The notes beneath the pieces are model-generated. The model saw nothing but the letters and a program-made list of their open reading frames with translations, searched no databases and was not told where the DNA came from. A program made the translations under genes and the position numbers. A stretch of DNA of 64,000 nucleotides from assembly GCA_948567375.1 (NCBI GenBank), contig OX419756.1:65574552-65638551 (forward strand), in the 5' to 3' direction. The DNA is from Lunularia cruciata. Taxonomy: Eukaryota; Streptophyta; Marchantiopsida; Lunulariales; Lunulariaceae. The first letter of the stretch is position 1. Every line of letters starts with the position of its first letter. Below are positions 22,741 through 33,039 of the stretch, one piece after another.

Positions 22741-24962
22741 TAATTTTGGACTTTAGCTAGAATAAATTATAAATCAAATTTCAAATTGGAAAGGGAGTAA
22801 GAATAGTTTCCTCCTGAAATCCTTCCATATACCTATTTTAATTAGGTATTTAGTGAGTAAGCGCTTAATTCATTCTCTTATAATCTTGTTTGTGTACGTT
22901 AGATATTTATCTTCTTCATCTTTAGTGTATGGTATTCCTTGTTGTCACTAAATCCCAGATCTATTTTAAGCTTTAAGCGCTAAATTTCATTGTCACTATG
23001 TGAAAGTCATCGAAGTATTATATAGCTTTATTTAAGTTGGAAAAAACATAAAATGAAAACTGAATGTTGTCTTGGTATTGAATAATTTCAAAGTAATATA
23101 TGAAGGCTAGCATATTCTAGCTATTTTTCAACTTAAATTTCCTTTATTTAGTATCTGTTTATTTTTATTTTATCTTTGGGTAATATAAGCATTATAGACC
23201 AATCTTTTCTAAGAAAAATAGATCTTCTCTTACAATTAGTATCCTTTTAGATTTTTTATCTAATATTCCACAAAAAAATTGTATTTTGTATAATTTTATT
23301 CAATATGATGTGTGGTATTACTTATTTTAGAATCTATAAATAAGCTTATAACAAGTTTCTTTCTAAAATAATTTACTCTTATTTTTATAATATAATAATT
23401 CATATCTATATCTAATTTTACCCTATAATTTTGTAAGACCCCATCAAGTCATACAAGGGAGAGACAAAATAGGTAAAATGGTGCTAAGCCCCAATAGAAT
23501 CGATATGAGAAAATCTGCCCTACCACACCTAAGATATCTAGTTATGCAAGTCATACGGTTTACAAACAATTGGAGCATTAGAAGAAACATCACCTAGTGT
23601 GATTGCTCTTCTATGGATTGCACCGGCCAATGCCCTTGGTAGAGTACTGGACACAAGTTATCTAAAATATGCCGCAAAGTATGAGAGTGAGAGTGGTACC
23701 CCTTGGGACCCAACATGATAAGCTCTCGTGCATTCCTTGACAAATGTGCAAACTCCATGTCCATTGTTCCATATAACTCCAAGGCTAGGAGAGCAAAGAG
23801 GTGACTTTGCTGCATACCTCTATACTTCGAGATCTTGCACATTGTTGTTGCACTCGCTGCCCATCCAAGGAGATGGGTATCACTCCTTCCAAAATTGTAT
23901 CACATGTAGGGTCCGTAACCAGAACATCCGCTATTGTCACCTGATAATCTCGGACAAAATATAAGATATCTTGTGTGGATTGCATTTACTTGCAAACCAA
24001 AAGTAAGTTGTTTTAGCTCTAAACTAACTTTGCTCACAACAACTAGGAGATTTTAGACTATATCTTAACTATTATGGGATGCTTGGGGATTGTATTAGAC
24101 TCCCTTACTTTCTCTTATTTTTCTCCTTGTAATTCCTTTTTTGAGATAAATCCATAATTCATCAATTCATGTGATCATGAAAAAACATCAACAACTTTAA
24201 GAGTATTCAATATTGTGTTTGAAGTGCATTCTTCCTGAAAAGCGATAAAAAATAAGTTGATTAATAATAATAGTAAGCTAATAAGATATCATACAAAGGG
24301 AGTGAATTGTAATAGACTTTTTAGGTGAATTTTATAAGTGAATTGTAATTCTCTACTTGATTTATATGTTTATTTTAATAAATAAAAATTTGATTAACAA
24401 TAAATAATACATATTTGTTTATACTCTTTTTTAATTTATAAAATCTCCTTGCTTCTTTGATTTAATAAGGTTTTATCTTGGCATGAATGATATAAACGAA
24501 TGATATAAGGTTTTATGTTTGTGTAACAAGAAGATTCAATCCATCAGAGCTTTATACTAGTTTATTATCAATTAATAAGAATATATATTATACTAGAAAT
24601 GTTGTATATATTTACTAAATCTAAATATTTATAATATATCATAGTTTACAAATGATGCAAAATGATAACATAATTAACGATCTAGAATCTTCCATCCTTT
24701 ATTATTCATCTCTTGTTTCTCAGATTTATTCAGAAAATATTTGTTCATAAAGGAATAAGATTAAAACTTGTGCCTATATCCATCCACAAAGGATATTAAA
24801 ATGATTATCAACCAAAGCTTATATAGACTCTCAATGATAAAAAGAAAAACTTTCTTTCCAACTATCAAAAGAAACAAAGAAAGGCTAAGGGTTCAAAGGC
24901 ATAAAAATATATCCCTATATCTGTATGGAATTTAACCTAATGGAGCGGAAACAAAGTAGGTA
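22741..24962. other. AT-rich intergenic DNA with a dispersed repeat
   Basis: No gene supported. The segment at about 23440-23530 (GACCCCATCAAG...TAAAATGG-GCTAAGCCCCA-TAGAATC) recurs at 41650-41735, so it is a fragment of a dispersed repeat. The minus-strand frame 23594-23842 next to it is open for 82 codons but shows no recognisable family. Confidence 0.45.
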
Positions 24963-26420
24963 GTATGAGGGAACCATAGCTTCTCCATTTGGGGAGTAAA
25001 GTAGTTAGTGCAAGGGAACTATAGCTTCCCCATTTGGGGAGTCTTTGCACAAGCTCGAGTTGAGAGTTAAGGCGATGGGTTAGAGAGGTTATGAAGACCT
25101 AGAAGGATAAGCAAGTTGTTGGCCAGCTTGATGGCATAAGGTTAGCTAGTTTAGATGAGTTTTTGGAGTGAAAAAAAGGAGATGGTGTAAGGGAACCATA
25201 GCTTCTCCATTTGGGGAGTCTTTGTACAAGCTCAAGTTGAGAGTTAGGGTTGTGGGCTAGAGAGGTTATCAAGACCTAGAAGGGTCAGCAAGTTGCTGAC
25301 TAGCTTGTTGGCATAAAGCTAGCTAGTTTAGATGAGTTTTGGTAATTTTTGGTCACCATTTGGCAAAACTGCCCACTCTTCTAGATTGTGCCCAATCGGG
25401 TTTGAACCTTAGATCTATGGGTTCTAGATTGGTGCCCTAACCAGTTGGTCCACCTTCACTTGTTGTTGTAATGATGGGTGGGTTGATACTTATACACATG
25501 TAGATTTGGCTGGGAGAGGCACTTTGATCCTATCCTTGGAGATCTTGGTAGGTAAGGAGTAGGTAGACACTCCTATTATATTAAATGTCAAATGGTGACA
25601 AAGTCAGTTTGATGTTGATTTCTGAGATAGAGAGTTTAGTTTAGACTTTTTGTGATTAGACCCCCTCTATTTTTTGTTTCTTATTTGTGCACCATGTTTG
25701 TGTGAGGAACCTTGACTTTAGAGCAGTGGTGCTCTAGTGTGCTCTTGATAGTGAGGGTAGAGTGATGACCTATTAGACTACATATATTTCTCTCCGATAA
25801 GTGTGACTTGCATATCGTGAGAGTGCGCCTTATGATGTTAGGTTACAAGTTGCCATTCCCCCCAGTACAATTAGAGCTACATTAGTGAGTGGTTTTCAAT
25901 TGGTGATGATCCTTGGTGGGGTACTTACGGTGGTTACAATTGCAATTGTTGTTTGAGTTACATTGACATGACAAAGTTCTTTGTGGATTCCAAAGAAGGT
26001 ATCATTGTAGTACACAATGGGTTCACATGGAGTGGCACTTGGTATCAACCTATATCTTAGGTCCTATTGAGAGAGGAGATTGACATTGATTTGGAGTTTG
26101 ATACATGAGTTGATTCAATTGAGAATGCACTTAGTGTGTTTGCATTGTTGTTCTGGAACATGGACAAGACTTATGGAGCCTCTAAAGGCCTCATGCGTTA
26201 CTTTGGTATAGTGGGACCACTGAGTTGGATGACTTCATCCAAGAGTTTGATAGTTGGTGTGATCTATAGTAGATGTAGAACTCAACTTTATTCATACACT
26301 TCATGGCCTTTAGCACTTAGAAGGTCTGCCAATGGATGAGTTTAGGAGAGCTCACTTGGAAAAGATCAAGCTATGGAGATAATATTGGTCTCCAAACTAC
26401 ATTCCATCACTTTAGGCTTG
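24963..26420 (+). mobile_element. Ty3-type element 5' leader and gag remnant (copy 1)
   Basis: This matches 59860-61060 over more than 1 kb. The leader includes a 177-base tandem duplication (starting 25009 and 25186; motif AAGGGAAC-ATAGCTTC-CCATTTGGGGAGTCTTTG) and the tRNA-like stretch at 25388-25459. AATGGTGACAAAGTC at about 25592 corresponds to AATGGTGGCAGAGTC in the other copy and may be the primer site. The gag part (about 25975-26420) encodes LEFDT, SIENALSVFA and further pieces collinear with the better gag at 60600-61060, but is broken by stops and frameshifts. Confidence 0.6.
25388..25459 (-). other. tRNA-like sequence antisense to the element leader
   Basis: On the minus strand a 72-base stretch starts GTGAAGG and ends GGGCAC. 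It contains an A-box-like TGGACCAACTGGTTAGGGC, a perfect 5-base-pair anticodon-type stem (ATCTA/TAGAT) with a 7-base loop, and a perfect B box GGTTCAAACC. The acceptor stem pairs poorly (3 of 7) and the base before the anticodon position is not T, so it is not a working tRNA. A second, diverged copy lies at the same place in the 59.9-60.0 kb leader. Confidence 0.4.
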
Positions 26421-26892
26421 ATTTATTAGAGTAACACTCTGAGAATAGGAGACCTGAAGAGAAACACACCGTGAGAAACACAAAATTTCATACTCAAACC
26501 TCCGATGCTCCAAAGGAGCACCTTCTCTTTATTATATAGACAAAGAGGATCTCCTCCAAGGAAACTCCACTATAGGATTAGGCACATAGATAGGTGACAT
26601 GTCAGCAAGCTCCACCCTTGGATTACTTACTTAGATGTGTGACATGTTGGTCTTGGTCCTATCTAGTTGGTCAAACAAGCTTTGACTAGAGGGAATCTTT
26701 TAGAGAATCTTCTTGTAGAAATCTTAGAATCACGTGGGTGAGGTACCGTGGGTGAGAAAGCTCTTGGCAAGACAAACCAAGAGGAGGGAAGGCCAACCTT
26801 TAAGGGAGGATTTAGGATTCGTTTATGGGGGGAGGAATCTGCACATTTTTGAGGCCTAATTCATCCGTTTAGGCCTCTAAAATTGCCTTCAA

Positions 26893-27207
26893 AGATTTCA
26901 AGTATATTTTGGTTCTTATTCTATTGGTAGAAGTCCCCTTTTGGTGATATTTCTTTCTTATCTATTTAGGCAATCATATATAACATCCTTCCAGATATTA
27001 CCAAAGCAATTCTCACCTCTAAATCATATGTCTAGCTATTGGTTCTAAGGTTTTCAAATCTATTTCAGTTTTTCCTCCTATTAGTAGAAGTACTCTTTTG
27101 GTGATACTTCTATCTGATCTATTTTGACCATCATGTATAACATCATTCCAGATGTTACCAGACCGACTTTCACATCTAGATTGTATGGCTAGCTCTTGGT
27201 AGTACAT
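26893..27207 (+). repeat. 157-base tandem duplication beside the chromovirus
   Basis: TTGGTAGAAG at 26924 and TTAGTAGAAG at 27081 begin matching blocks. Both contain TTTTGGTGATA-TTCT, ATGTATAACATC-TTCCAGAT(A/G)TTACCA and a TAT(G/A)-CTAGCT ending. Its relation to the chromovirus, which starts 27 bases later, is that of flanking DNA. Confidence 0.6.
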
Positions 27208-27233
27208 TTAGGGTCAATCAGTAATACACATGA

Positions 27234-27659
27234 TATAACAATACGGAGTTTAGCAACAAAGTTAGTAGGGCTAACGAAGAAGCAAATAAGACAAATTAGC
27301 CTAGAATATTCCAGAAGTATCTAGGAAGCTTCTTGGGAAGCTTCTTGGCTAGCTTAGCTTGTACCTCAAGTAAGTAGCTTCTAGAAGGAAGCTTCTAGAA
27401 GCTTCCAACTAGCTTAGCTTGTACTCCGAGTAGATGACTTCTAGAAAGAAGCTTCTTGAGAAGCTTCTTGGTTAACTTGGCTTGCACTCTAAGAAAGTAG
27501 CTTGAGGAAGCTTCTTGAGAAGCTTCCTAAGGGCCTTGTATGCTATCTATAAATACCAAAGCCAAAGCTCATGCTAGGCATTTGGAGTTTTCTCTCATTC
27601 CAGCATCCCAATGTGAGTTTCCATTCTCATATTTCTCTCCTTGATCTTGGTTTTTTACA
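27234..27659 (+). repeat. Chromovirus 5' LTR with heat-shock-element cluster
   Basis: 426 bases, matching the 3' LTR with small indels. It starts TATAACAATA (the usual TG has become TA) and ends TTTTTTACA. TATAAATA at 27548-27555 is a good TATA box. Between 27330 and 27510 there are repeated GAAnnTTC units. The best is 27387-27406, gGAAgcTTCtaGAAgcTTCc, four perfect alternating units of the heat-shock factor site. Confidence 0.9.
27387..27406. promoter_or_regulatory. Four-unit perfect heat-shock element
   Basis: Palindromic nGAAnnTTCnnGAAnnTTCn with no mismatch, about 140 bases upstream of the TATA box. It is identical in the 3' LTR at 32608-32627. Further GAAgcTTC pairs occur on both sides. 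Heat-shock factors bind three or more alternating GAA units; binding here is inferred. Confidence 0.6.
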
Positions 27660-27660
27660 T

Positions 27661-27672
27661 TGGTATCAGAGC
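27661..27672 (+). other. Chromovirus primer-binding site
   Basis: TGGTATCAGAGC begins 2 bases after the 5' LTR. It matches the sequence paired by plant initiator Met-tRNA in many LTR elements. Confidence 0.85.
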
Positions 27673-28119
27673 AAGAATGGGATGGATGGAATTTATGGAC
27701 CACCAAAGCCACTTACGCCAAACCATTGGGATTTTCATGTCCAAATATTACCCAAGAATCATTTCACACAATCCATTACCTCGTGCTTTGGGTAGGATTT
27801 TCTTCATATGATCACCTTGTATGAGGTACCCTTGATACTTCCGGTTGTAACTTATGGAGAACAATGGACGTGATGCATCTATGTGTTAATCAATTAGATA
27901 AATTGGGAATAATGGGATAGAGTAGTAGACATGCCGGCAATATCAAACATTATCCTTGCAATGCAATAACACATCAAGCACCTTGCTTGATTGTTGGATG
28001 AACAAGACCAGCAACAACGAGAACATATAGAGAGTGCCAGTTCAAGATGGAGAAGATCACATTTGATTTCCAAAATCCAAGGCATTTGAAGGCAAGAATC
28101 TTCCAAGCACAATGGTGAA

Positions 28120-28800
28120 TTTTTTGTTTGATTGCGAATGTTACTTTGAAGCCACCAATCTTCAAGATGAACAAAAATAGATTCTCTTGGCTTCTAGCCA
28201 ATTGGATGGTGTGGCAAAACTTTGGTGGTGATTCCAAGTAGAGTGAACAAAATGATAGATTGTTGCACCAATTTTGACATGGGTAGAATTCAAGGATGCA
28301 ATACTTGGTCAATTTCAAATTATAAATACCACATGAGCCGCATGAGATAAATTGGTGGAATTGAAGCAGATTGTCTTAGTAAGGAGCTACATCACACAAT
28401 TTCAAAACATCATCATGCAAATTCTAGATATACAAGAAGGTGGAGTTTTGAATCAATTTATTCGGGGATTGAAGTCATGAACCAAATTGGAGGTGACCAT
28501 GCAGGAACCACAAAATGTAGAAGAAGCCATGCAATTTGTTGAGTGCTTTGATTCCTTGGTTGCAACAGCTTGGTCTTGACCTCGACCTACACAAAGCTTA
28601 CTAGTACACTACGCACGGGTGGAAGAACTAGCAAAAATGGAGATTGATGGTATCTAATAGAGACCACTTGGTACAACGGGTGGAGAAAGATTGTGATAAA
28701 ATGGAGGTTGTTTTTATTGTTGCTAAGTTGAACATTGTATTGTTGAATGTCCACTTAGGAATGTGCGATCTCAACAAGTTGCTCACATGGAGTTTGTAGA
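28120..28800 (+). pseudogene. Chromovirus gag remnant
   Basis: Readable pieces in shifting frames include CYFEATNLQDEQK, LLASSQLDGVAKLWW, WVEFKDAILGQFQ, YITQFQNIIMQILDIQ and EAMQFVECFDSL, in the order of a retrotransposon gag domain. A degraded zinc knuckle (CFYCC...EHCIVEC) follows near 28705-28755. Several stops interrupt it. Confidence 0.7.
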
Positions 28801-28860
28801 ATAGAATGGTCAAGAAAACAAGGAATCCTAGTAGGAGATTTTGAGCCGCCTACTAGGAGC

Positions 28861-29250
28861 TTGATTAGTTCCAATGAGATTGAAGGCTCAACCTATGCAA
28901 GTTTGCTTCACTTGCAAGGTACAATACCAAATCGGGGTTGTAGGATTTTGGTTGATTTTAGAAGTTCACAAAATTGTATGTGTATGCAACTAGCAAAGGA
29001 ATTGGGTATTCCTATCAAGCTAGTAATTGGAAGTAGATTGATGATGGCGGATGGTAGAAAGGGTTCTACATTCTGTACCTCACATCCTAAATTTTTTGAT
29101 TGGGAAGGAGTATTTGAAGTGGATGAGGTTTGTAGTGACACCTATAATCTATGATGTCATTCTAGGATTACCTTGGCTTGAACATCATAAGGTTCATTTT
29201 GATTGGACACGAGGACAAATTCAAGTACAACACCAAGGTAGGAATTCCAA
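28861..29250 (+). pseudogene. Chromovirus aspartic protease remnant
   Basis: The frame 28861-29154 shows ILVDFRSSQN where D-S/T-G is expected, so the active-site Ser-Gly is lost. MQLAKELGIP and MADGRKG follow. A frameshift leads to VTPIIYDVILGLPWLE, then HHKVHFDWTRGQIQV, the usual protease-to-RT linker. Confidence 0.75.
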
Positions 29251-29559
29251 TTTAGGTTGTCTGGCACCTCTGAGTAAGACCCTTAAGAATAGTCAATCCC
29301 AAGATGGGAAGTTTATTGAGAAAGTAGCCATAAAGCATGCTTTGAAGAGAGAGAGGAGCCCCAAGATGGGAAGTTTGCCAAGAAAGCAACTATGGAGCAA
29401 GCTTTGAAGAGAAATGATTCCCTAGATGGAAAATTTGTTAATGAAGCAGCCATAGAGCAAACTTTGGAGGAAAATAAATTTATTTTTGCAGTGTGGATCA
29501 AGCCAATTGCACAAGGAAAATCTGAGGAGAGCCTTGAGTCTCATCAAGCAATGGTTGAT

Positions 29560-30280
29560 TAGATAGTTCAAGAGTTTACGGACGTGTTTCCAAATAATCT
29601 GCCAAAGGGATGACCCTCCGATTGTGGTATGTCCTTCAAGATTGAGTTATTGCTAGGGAGTACTCTAGTGAGTAGACCAATCTATCGGCTCTCACCAAAG
29701 GAGTTGGAGGAGTTGCAAACAACACTTACTGAGTTGTTGGGAGAAGGAGTTTATATGACATAGTACCTCTCCTTGGGGAGCACCGGTACTATTCGTTCCA
29801 AAGAAGGATGAGGACTTTGTTTCTGTATTGATTATTGTAGGCTCAATAAGCAAACAGTGAAGAATTCATATTCCTTGCCTTGGATTGATGACTTGCTTGA
29901 TCAATTGAGTGGAGCACAATGCTTTTCCAAGTTGGATCCTCATAGTGGCTATTGGCAAATTCCCATTTGATAGGGAGGGTGTGCAAAAGATAACCTTTAG
30001 CACAAGGTATGGGCATTTTGAGTGGAGATTTACCTTTTGGGCTCATTAATGCTCCAACAATCTTCATTGATCAGATGCATCAAGTGTTGGATGGACTATT
30101 GGATTGGTATGTGGTGGTGTTCTTGGATGATATCTTAATCTATAGCAAGATAGAGGCAGAACACGTGAATCACGTGCAAGAAGTCTTAAAACAACTACAA
30201 CAATGGAAATTTTACTACAAGAAGTCAAAGTGTGCATTTTGGCAAAAGGAAGTTACCTTCTTGGGGCAAAGATCTCATTG
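29560..30280 (+). pseudogene. Chromovirus reverse transcriptase remnant
   Basis: Motifs in order: [45 protein letters not shown], then after a frameshift GDLPFGLINAPTIF and the catalytic VVFLDDILIYS (both Asp kept) in the frame that starts at 30009. Stops in the first half prevent translation. KKSKCAFWQKEVTFLG closes the domain. Confidence 0.88.
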
Positions 30281-30284
30281 GAGG

Positions 30285-30940
30285 GGATCAAGGTGGAAGA
30301 GGAGACAATCAAGGCCATTATTGATTGGCCTACTCCAAAGGATGCTATAAAAGTACAGGCATTTAATGGACTGGCCAATTTTTACCAACGGTTCATCCAT
30401 TATTATGCTCATGTGGCTACACCATTGACTGACCTCTTGGGGAAGGACTCGAGTTTCTATTGGACCACCAAGCACAAAGAAGCATTCTAGAAGTTGAAAC
30501 ATATGGTGTCTTCAAGGTCCATTCTTCAACCCTATGATCCTCAGCTACCCTATGTGGTTGATTTTGATACTTCTAACTTTGCAATTAGAGCCGTGTTGCA
30601 ACAAGAATTCTCAAATGGATTACATCCCATTGCCTTTGTGTCTCACCAACTCAATACAGCTGAAAAGCAACTACTCTACTTGAGATCAAGAACAACTTGC
30701 AATGGTACATACCACCAGGGTATGGAGGCATTACTTCTTGGGGAAACAAGTGATCATGCAAACTGATCACAAACCATTGTTGAAGACCTTACACTTGGAA
30801 CACTTGAGAGTTAATGAGTCAACATCATTGATGGGAGGAACAACTCCAATTGTTTGACATTAAACTTGAGTACAAACTAGGTTGGTTCCATATCATCCCT
30901 GATGCTTTATCATGATGACTTGATTTGAAGTCTCTTCCTC
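30285..30940 (+). pseudogene. Chromovirus connection and RNase H remnant
   Basis: IKVEEETIKAIIDWPTP and LANFYQRFIHYYAHVATPL form the connection. YVVDFDTSNFAIRAVLQQ and GLHPIAFVSHQLNTAEKQL form RNase H, with the first Asp kept. The TDHKPLL-type region near 30760 is reached only after a frameshift. Confidence 0.8.
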
Positions 30941-31079
30941 TCATCACAACATCAATTACCACAGTGTCATTTGACTCCAAGGTCCAGAACAAGTTTCAGT
31001 CAACTCTATAACAAGACCCCTTCTTCCAAATGGTACAAGGTTTCCTTACAACATGCGACAAGGAGTACAACACCTTCTC

Positions 31080-32215
31080 CATCAAAGAGGACCTTCTATT
31101 CCATGAGGACCGGATCTATGTTCTAACCAAAGATGATCTTTGACTTATGCGCCTTCAAGAAGCCCATGATTTACCCATAGCTAGTCACATGGGTGTGGAC
31201 AAGACCTTAGGTATCCTCCAACATTGATGGTGGTGGCCCAACATGACGCGAGATGTTCAAAAATTTGTCCAATTGTGTGAGAGTTGCCAATGCAACAAGG
31301 CCAGCAACTAGAAGCCGGGTAGACTCCTTCAACCACTTGCCATTCCATCCACTCGATGGGAGCATGTGAGCTTAGATCTCATCACATCCTTGTCCAAAAC
31401 AAAGCAATGACACACAACAATTGTGGTGTTTGAGGATAAGCTTAGATAAGCAAATCCACTTGGTAGCAACTTGTGATACTGTGGATGCTCCAACCTTAGC
31501 GCAAATCTACTTCAACAATATCTTCAAGCATCATGGGATGCCATGTGTACTCATCTTTGACCGCAACCCTTGATTAACCAATAAGTTTTGGCAAGCACTC
31601 TTTTGGATACTTGGCACCAAGCTTGCTTTGTCCACGGCCTATTGTCCTCAAACTGATGGACAAAACAAACGTGCAAATCATACGTTGGAAGATATGCTAC
31701 GTGCCTTTGTCAATGTCTACCATACCAATTGGAATCAATGTCTTGCAGTTGCAGAATTTGCCTACAACAACTCCAAAAAGGCAAGCATTGGATTTTCTCC
31801 TTTCTTTCTCAATTTTGGCCAAGATCTGCTTGTTCCAGATTCTCTTTTTGCTCCCCTTCCATCTCAAGTTCCTCATACTTCAACATTTTTGACTATTGTA
31901 TCCCAATCTCTCCAACAAGCCAAATCTCACCTCCTTGTTGCTCAAAATCATCAAAAAAATATGCAGACCAAAATCGTCTTGATCTCACCTTTGAAGTCGG
32001 TGATAAAGTCATGTTATCCTCTAGTAACCTCCCTCTCCCCCTTGATACCCAAGTTCATAAACTTGCTCCTAATTGGATAGGACTCTTTGATGTCACCCAA
32101 ATTGTCTCTCTTGTTGCTTATCAACTTGCCTTGCCTTGTCATATGCGTATTCATCCTACCTTTCATGTTTCCAAGTTGAAACCCTTTGTTACTAACCCCT
32201 CTTCCTTTTCCTCTT
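31080..32215 (+). pseudogene. Chromovirus integrase remnant
   Basis: A zinc-binding N-terminus with HDLPIASHMGVDKT and CESCQCNKASN (HHCC pattern), then the core with VSLDLI, LIFDRNP and STAYCPQTDGQNKRANHTLE. The third catalytic residue, normally Glu in DGQ-TER, is Lys here. A GPY/F-type tail (FEVGDKVMLSSSNLPL, HPTFHVSKLKPFV) follows in another frame. Open frames include 31628-32080 and 31729-32217. Confidence 0.85.
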
Positions 32216-32237
32216 GAACCCAACCTCCCCCTCCTCC

Positions 32238-32440
32238 TGTCCTTATCAATGATCTTGAGGAGTACAAATTTGATCATATCCTTACACATCACTATATTCA
32301 ACAAGGCCGTCAACAACATACATAGTACAAGGTTCTTTGGAAAGGGTATCCCCTTCATGATGCTACATGGGAACCTCCTTCTCATCTCCAAAATGCACAA
32401 ATGGCCATCCAGGAGTTTGAAGCTTCACTGGCAATGAGGA
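32238..32440 (+). pseudogene. Chromodomain of the chromovirus
   Basis: The reading LEEYKFDHILTHHYIQQGRQ, one TAG, YKVLWKGYPLHDATWEPPSHL and then MAIQEFEASL has the chromodomain layout, with the aromatic residues of VLWKGY and TWEP intact. Such domains bind methylated histone tails and direct integration to heterochromatin. Confidence 0.85.
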
Positions 32441-32452
32441 CATCACCAACTA

Positions 32453-32466
32453 GCAATGGAGGAATA
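32453..32466 (+). other. Chromovirus polypurine tract
   Basis: The purine-rich stretch around AATGGAGGAATA directly precedes the 3' LTR, where plus-strand priming is expected. It is short and somewhat eroded. Confidence 0.6.
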
Positions 32467-32868
32467 TGTAACAATATGGAGTCTAGTGACAAACTTAGTA
32501 GGGCTAATGAAGTAGCAAATAAGACAAATTAGCCTATAATATTTTGGAAGTATCTAGGAAGCTTCTCGGCTAGCTTAGCTTGCACTTCAAGTAAGTAGTT
32601 CCTAGAAGGAAGCTTCTAGAAGCTTCCAACTAGCTTAGCTTGCACGCCAAGTAGGCGGCTTCTAGAAGGAAGCTTCTTGGTTAACTTGGCTTTCACTCTA
32701 AGAAAGCGGCTTGAGGAAGCTTCTTGAGAAGCTTCTCAAGTGCCTTGTATGCTACTTATAAATACCAAAGCCAAAGCTCATGCTAGGCATTTGGAGTTTT
32801 CCCTCATTCCAATGTCCCAATGTGAGCTTCCATTCTCCTATTTCTCTCCTTGGTCTTGGTCTTTTACA
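32467..32868 (+). repeat. Chromovirus 3' LTR
   Basis: 402 bases, TGTAACAATA...CTTTTACA, with proper TG...CA ends. TATAAATA at 32757-32764 and the heat-shock-type motif at 32608-32627 match the 5' LTR. It is about 24 bases shorter than the 5' LTR because of indels in the GAAGCTTC-rich part. Confidence 0.92.
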
Positions 32869-33039
32869 CATGAGGTCTAGTGTGGTACCCACATTTTTTT
32901 TTGTTTTTCTATGTTAATTTGTGTTTAAGAGAAGAAGTAAGCACTGAAAGTCAAATTGCGGGCAAAGAATGGATGAAACTAACTTCGGAGGACATCCGAA
33001 GAAGATGACATTGGATCCGATGATGGAGGTACTCGGAAA

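Larger units (their letters stand above)
27229..32873 (+). mobile_element. Complete but inactive Ty3/gypsy chromovirus with target-site duplication
   Basis: The element runs 27234-32868 and is flanked by a perfect 5-base duplication, CATGA (27229-27233 and 32869-32873). Order: 5' LTR, Met-tRNA-type primer site, gag, protease, RT, RNase H, integrase, GPY module, chromodomain, polypurine tract, 3' LTR. This order with a C-terminal chromodomain places it in the plant chromoviruses. Many stops and frameshifts, a lost protease active site and a mutated integrase Glu make it dead. The two LTRs differ by several indels and many substitutions, so the insertion is old. Confidence 0.92.

Noticed and set aside
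23594-23842. Minus-strand 82-codon frame in AT-rich DNA
   Set aside because: Open, but next to a dispersed repeat and without recognisable domain; not enough to call a gene.
25388-25459. A functional tRNA gene
   Set aside because: The acceptor stem pairs at only 3 of 7 positions and the base before the anticodon is not T; kept only as tRNA-like.
30275-30502. Minus-strand frames opposite the RT and integrase regions
   Set aside because: Shadows of the plus-strand retroelement domains.
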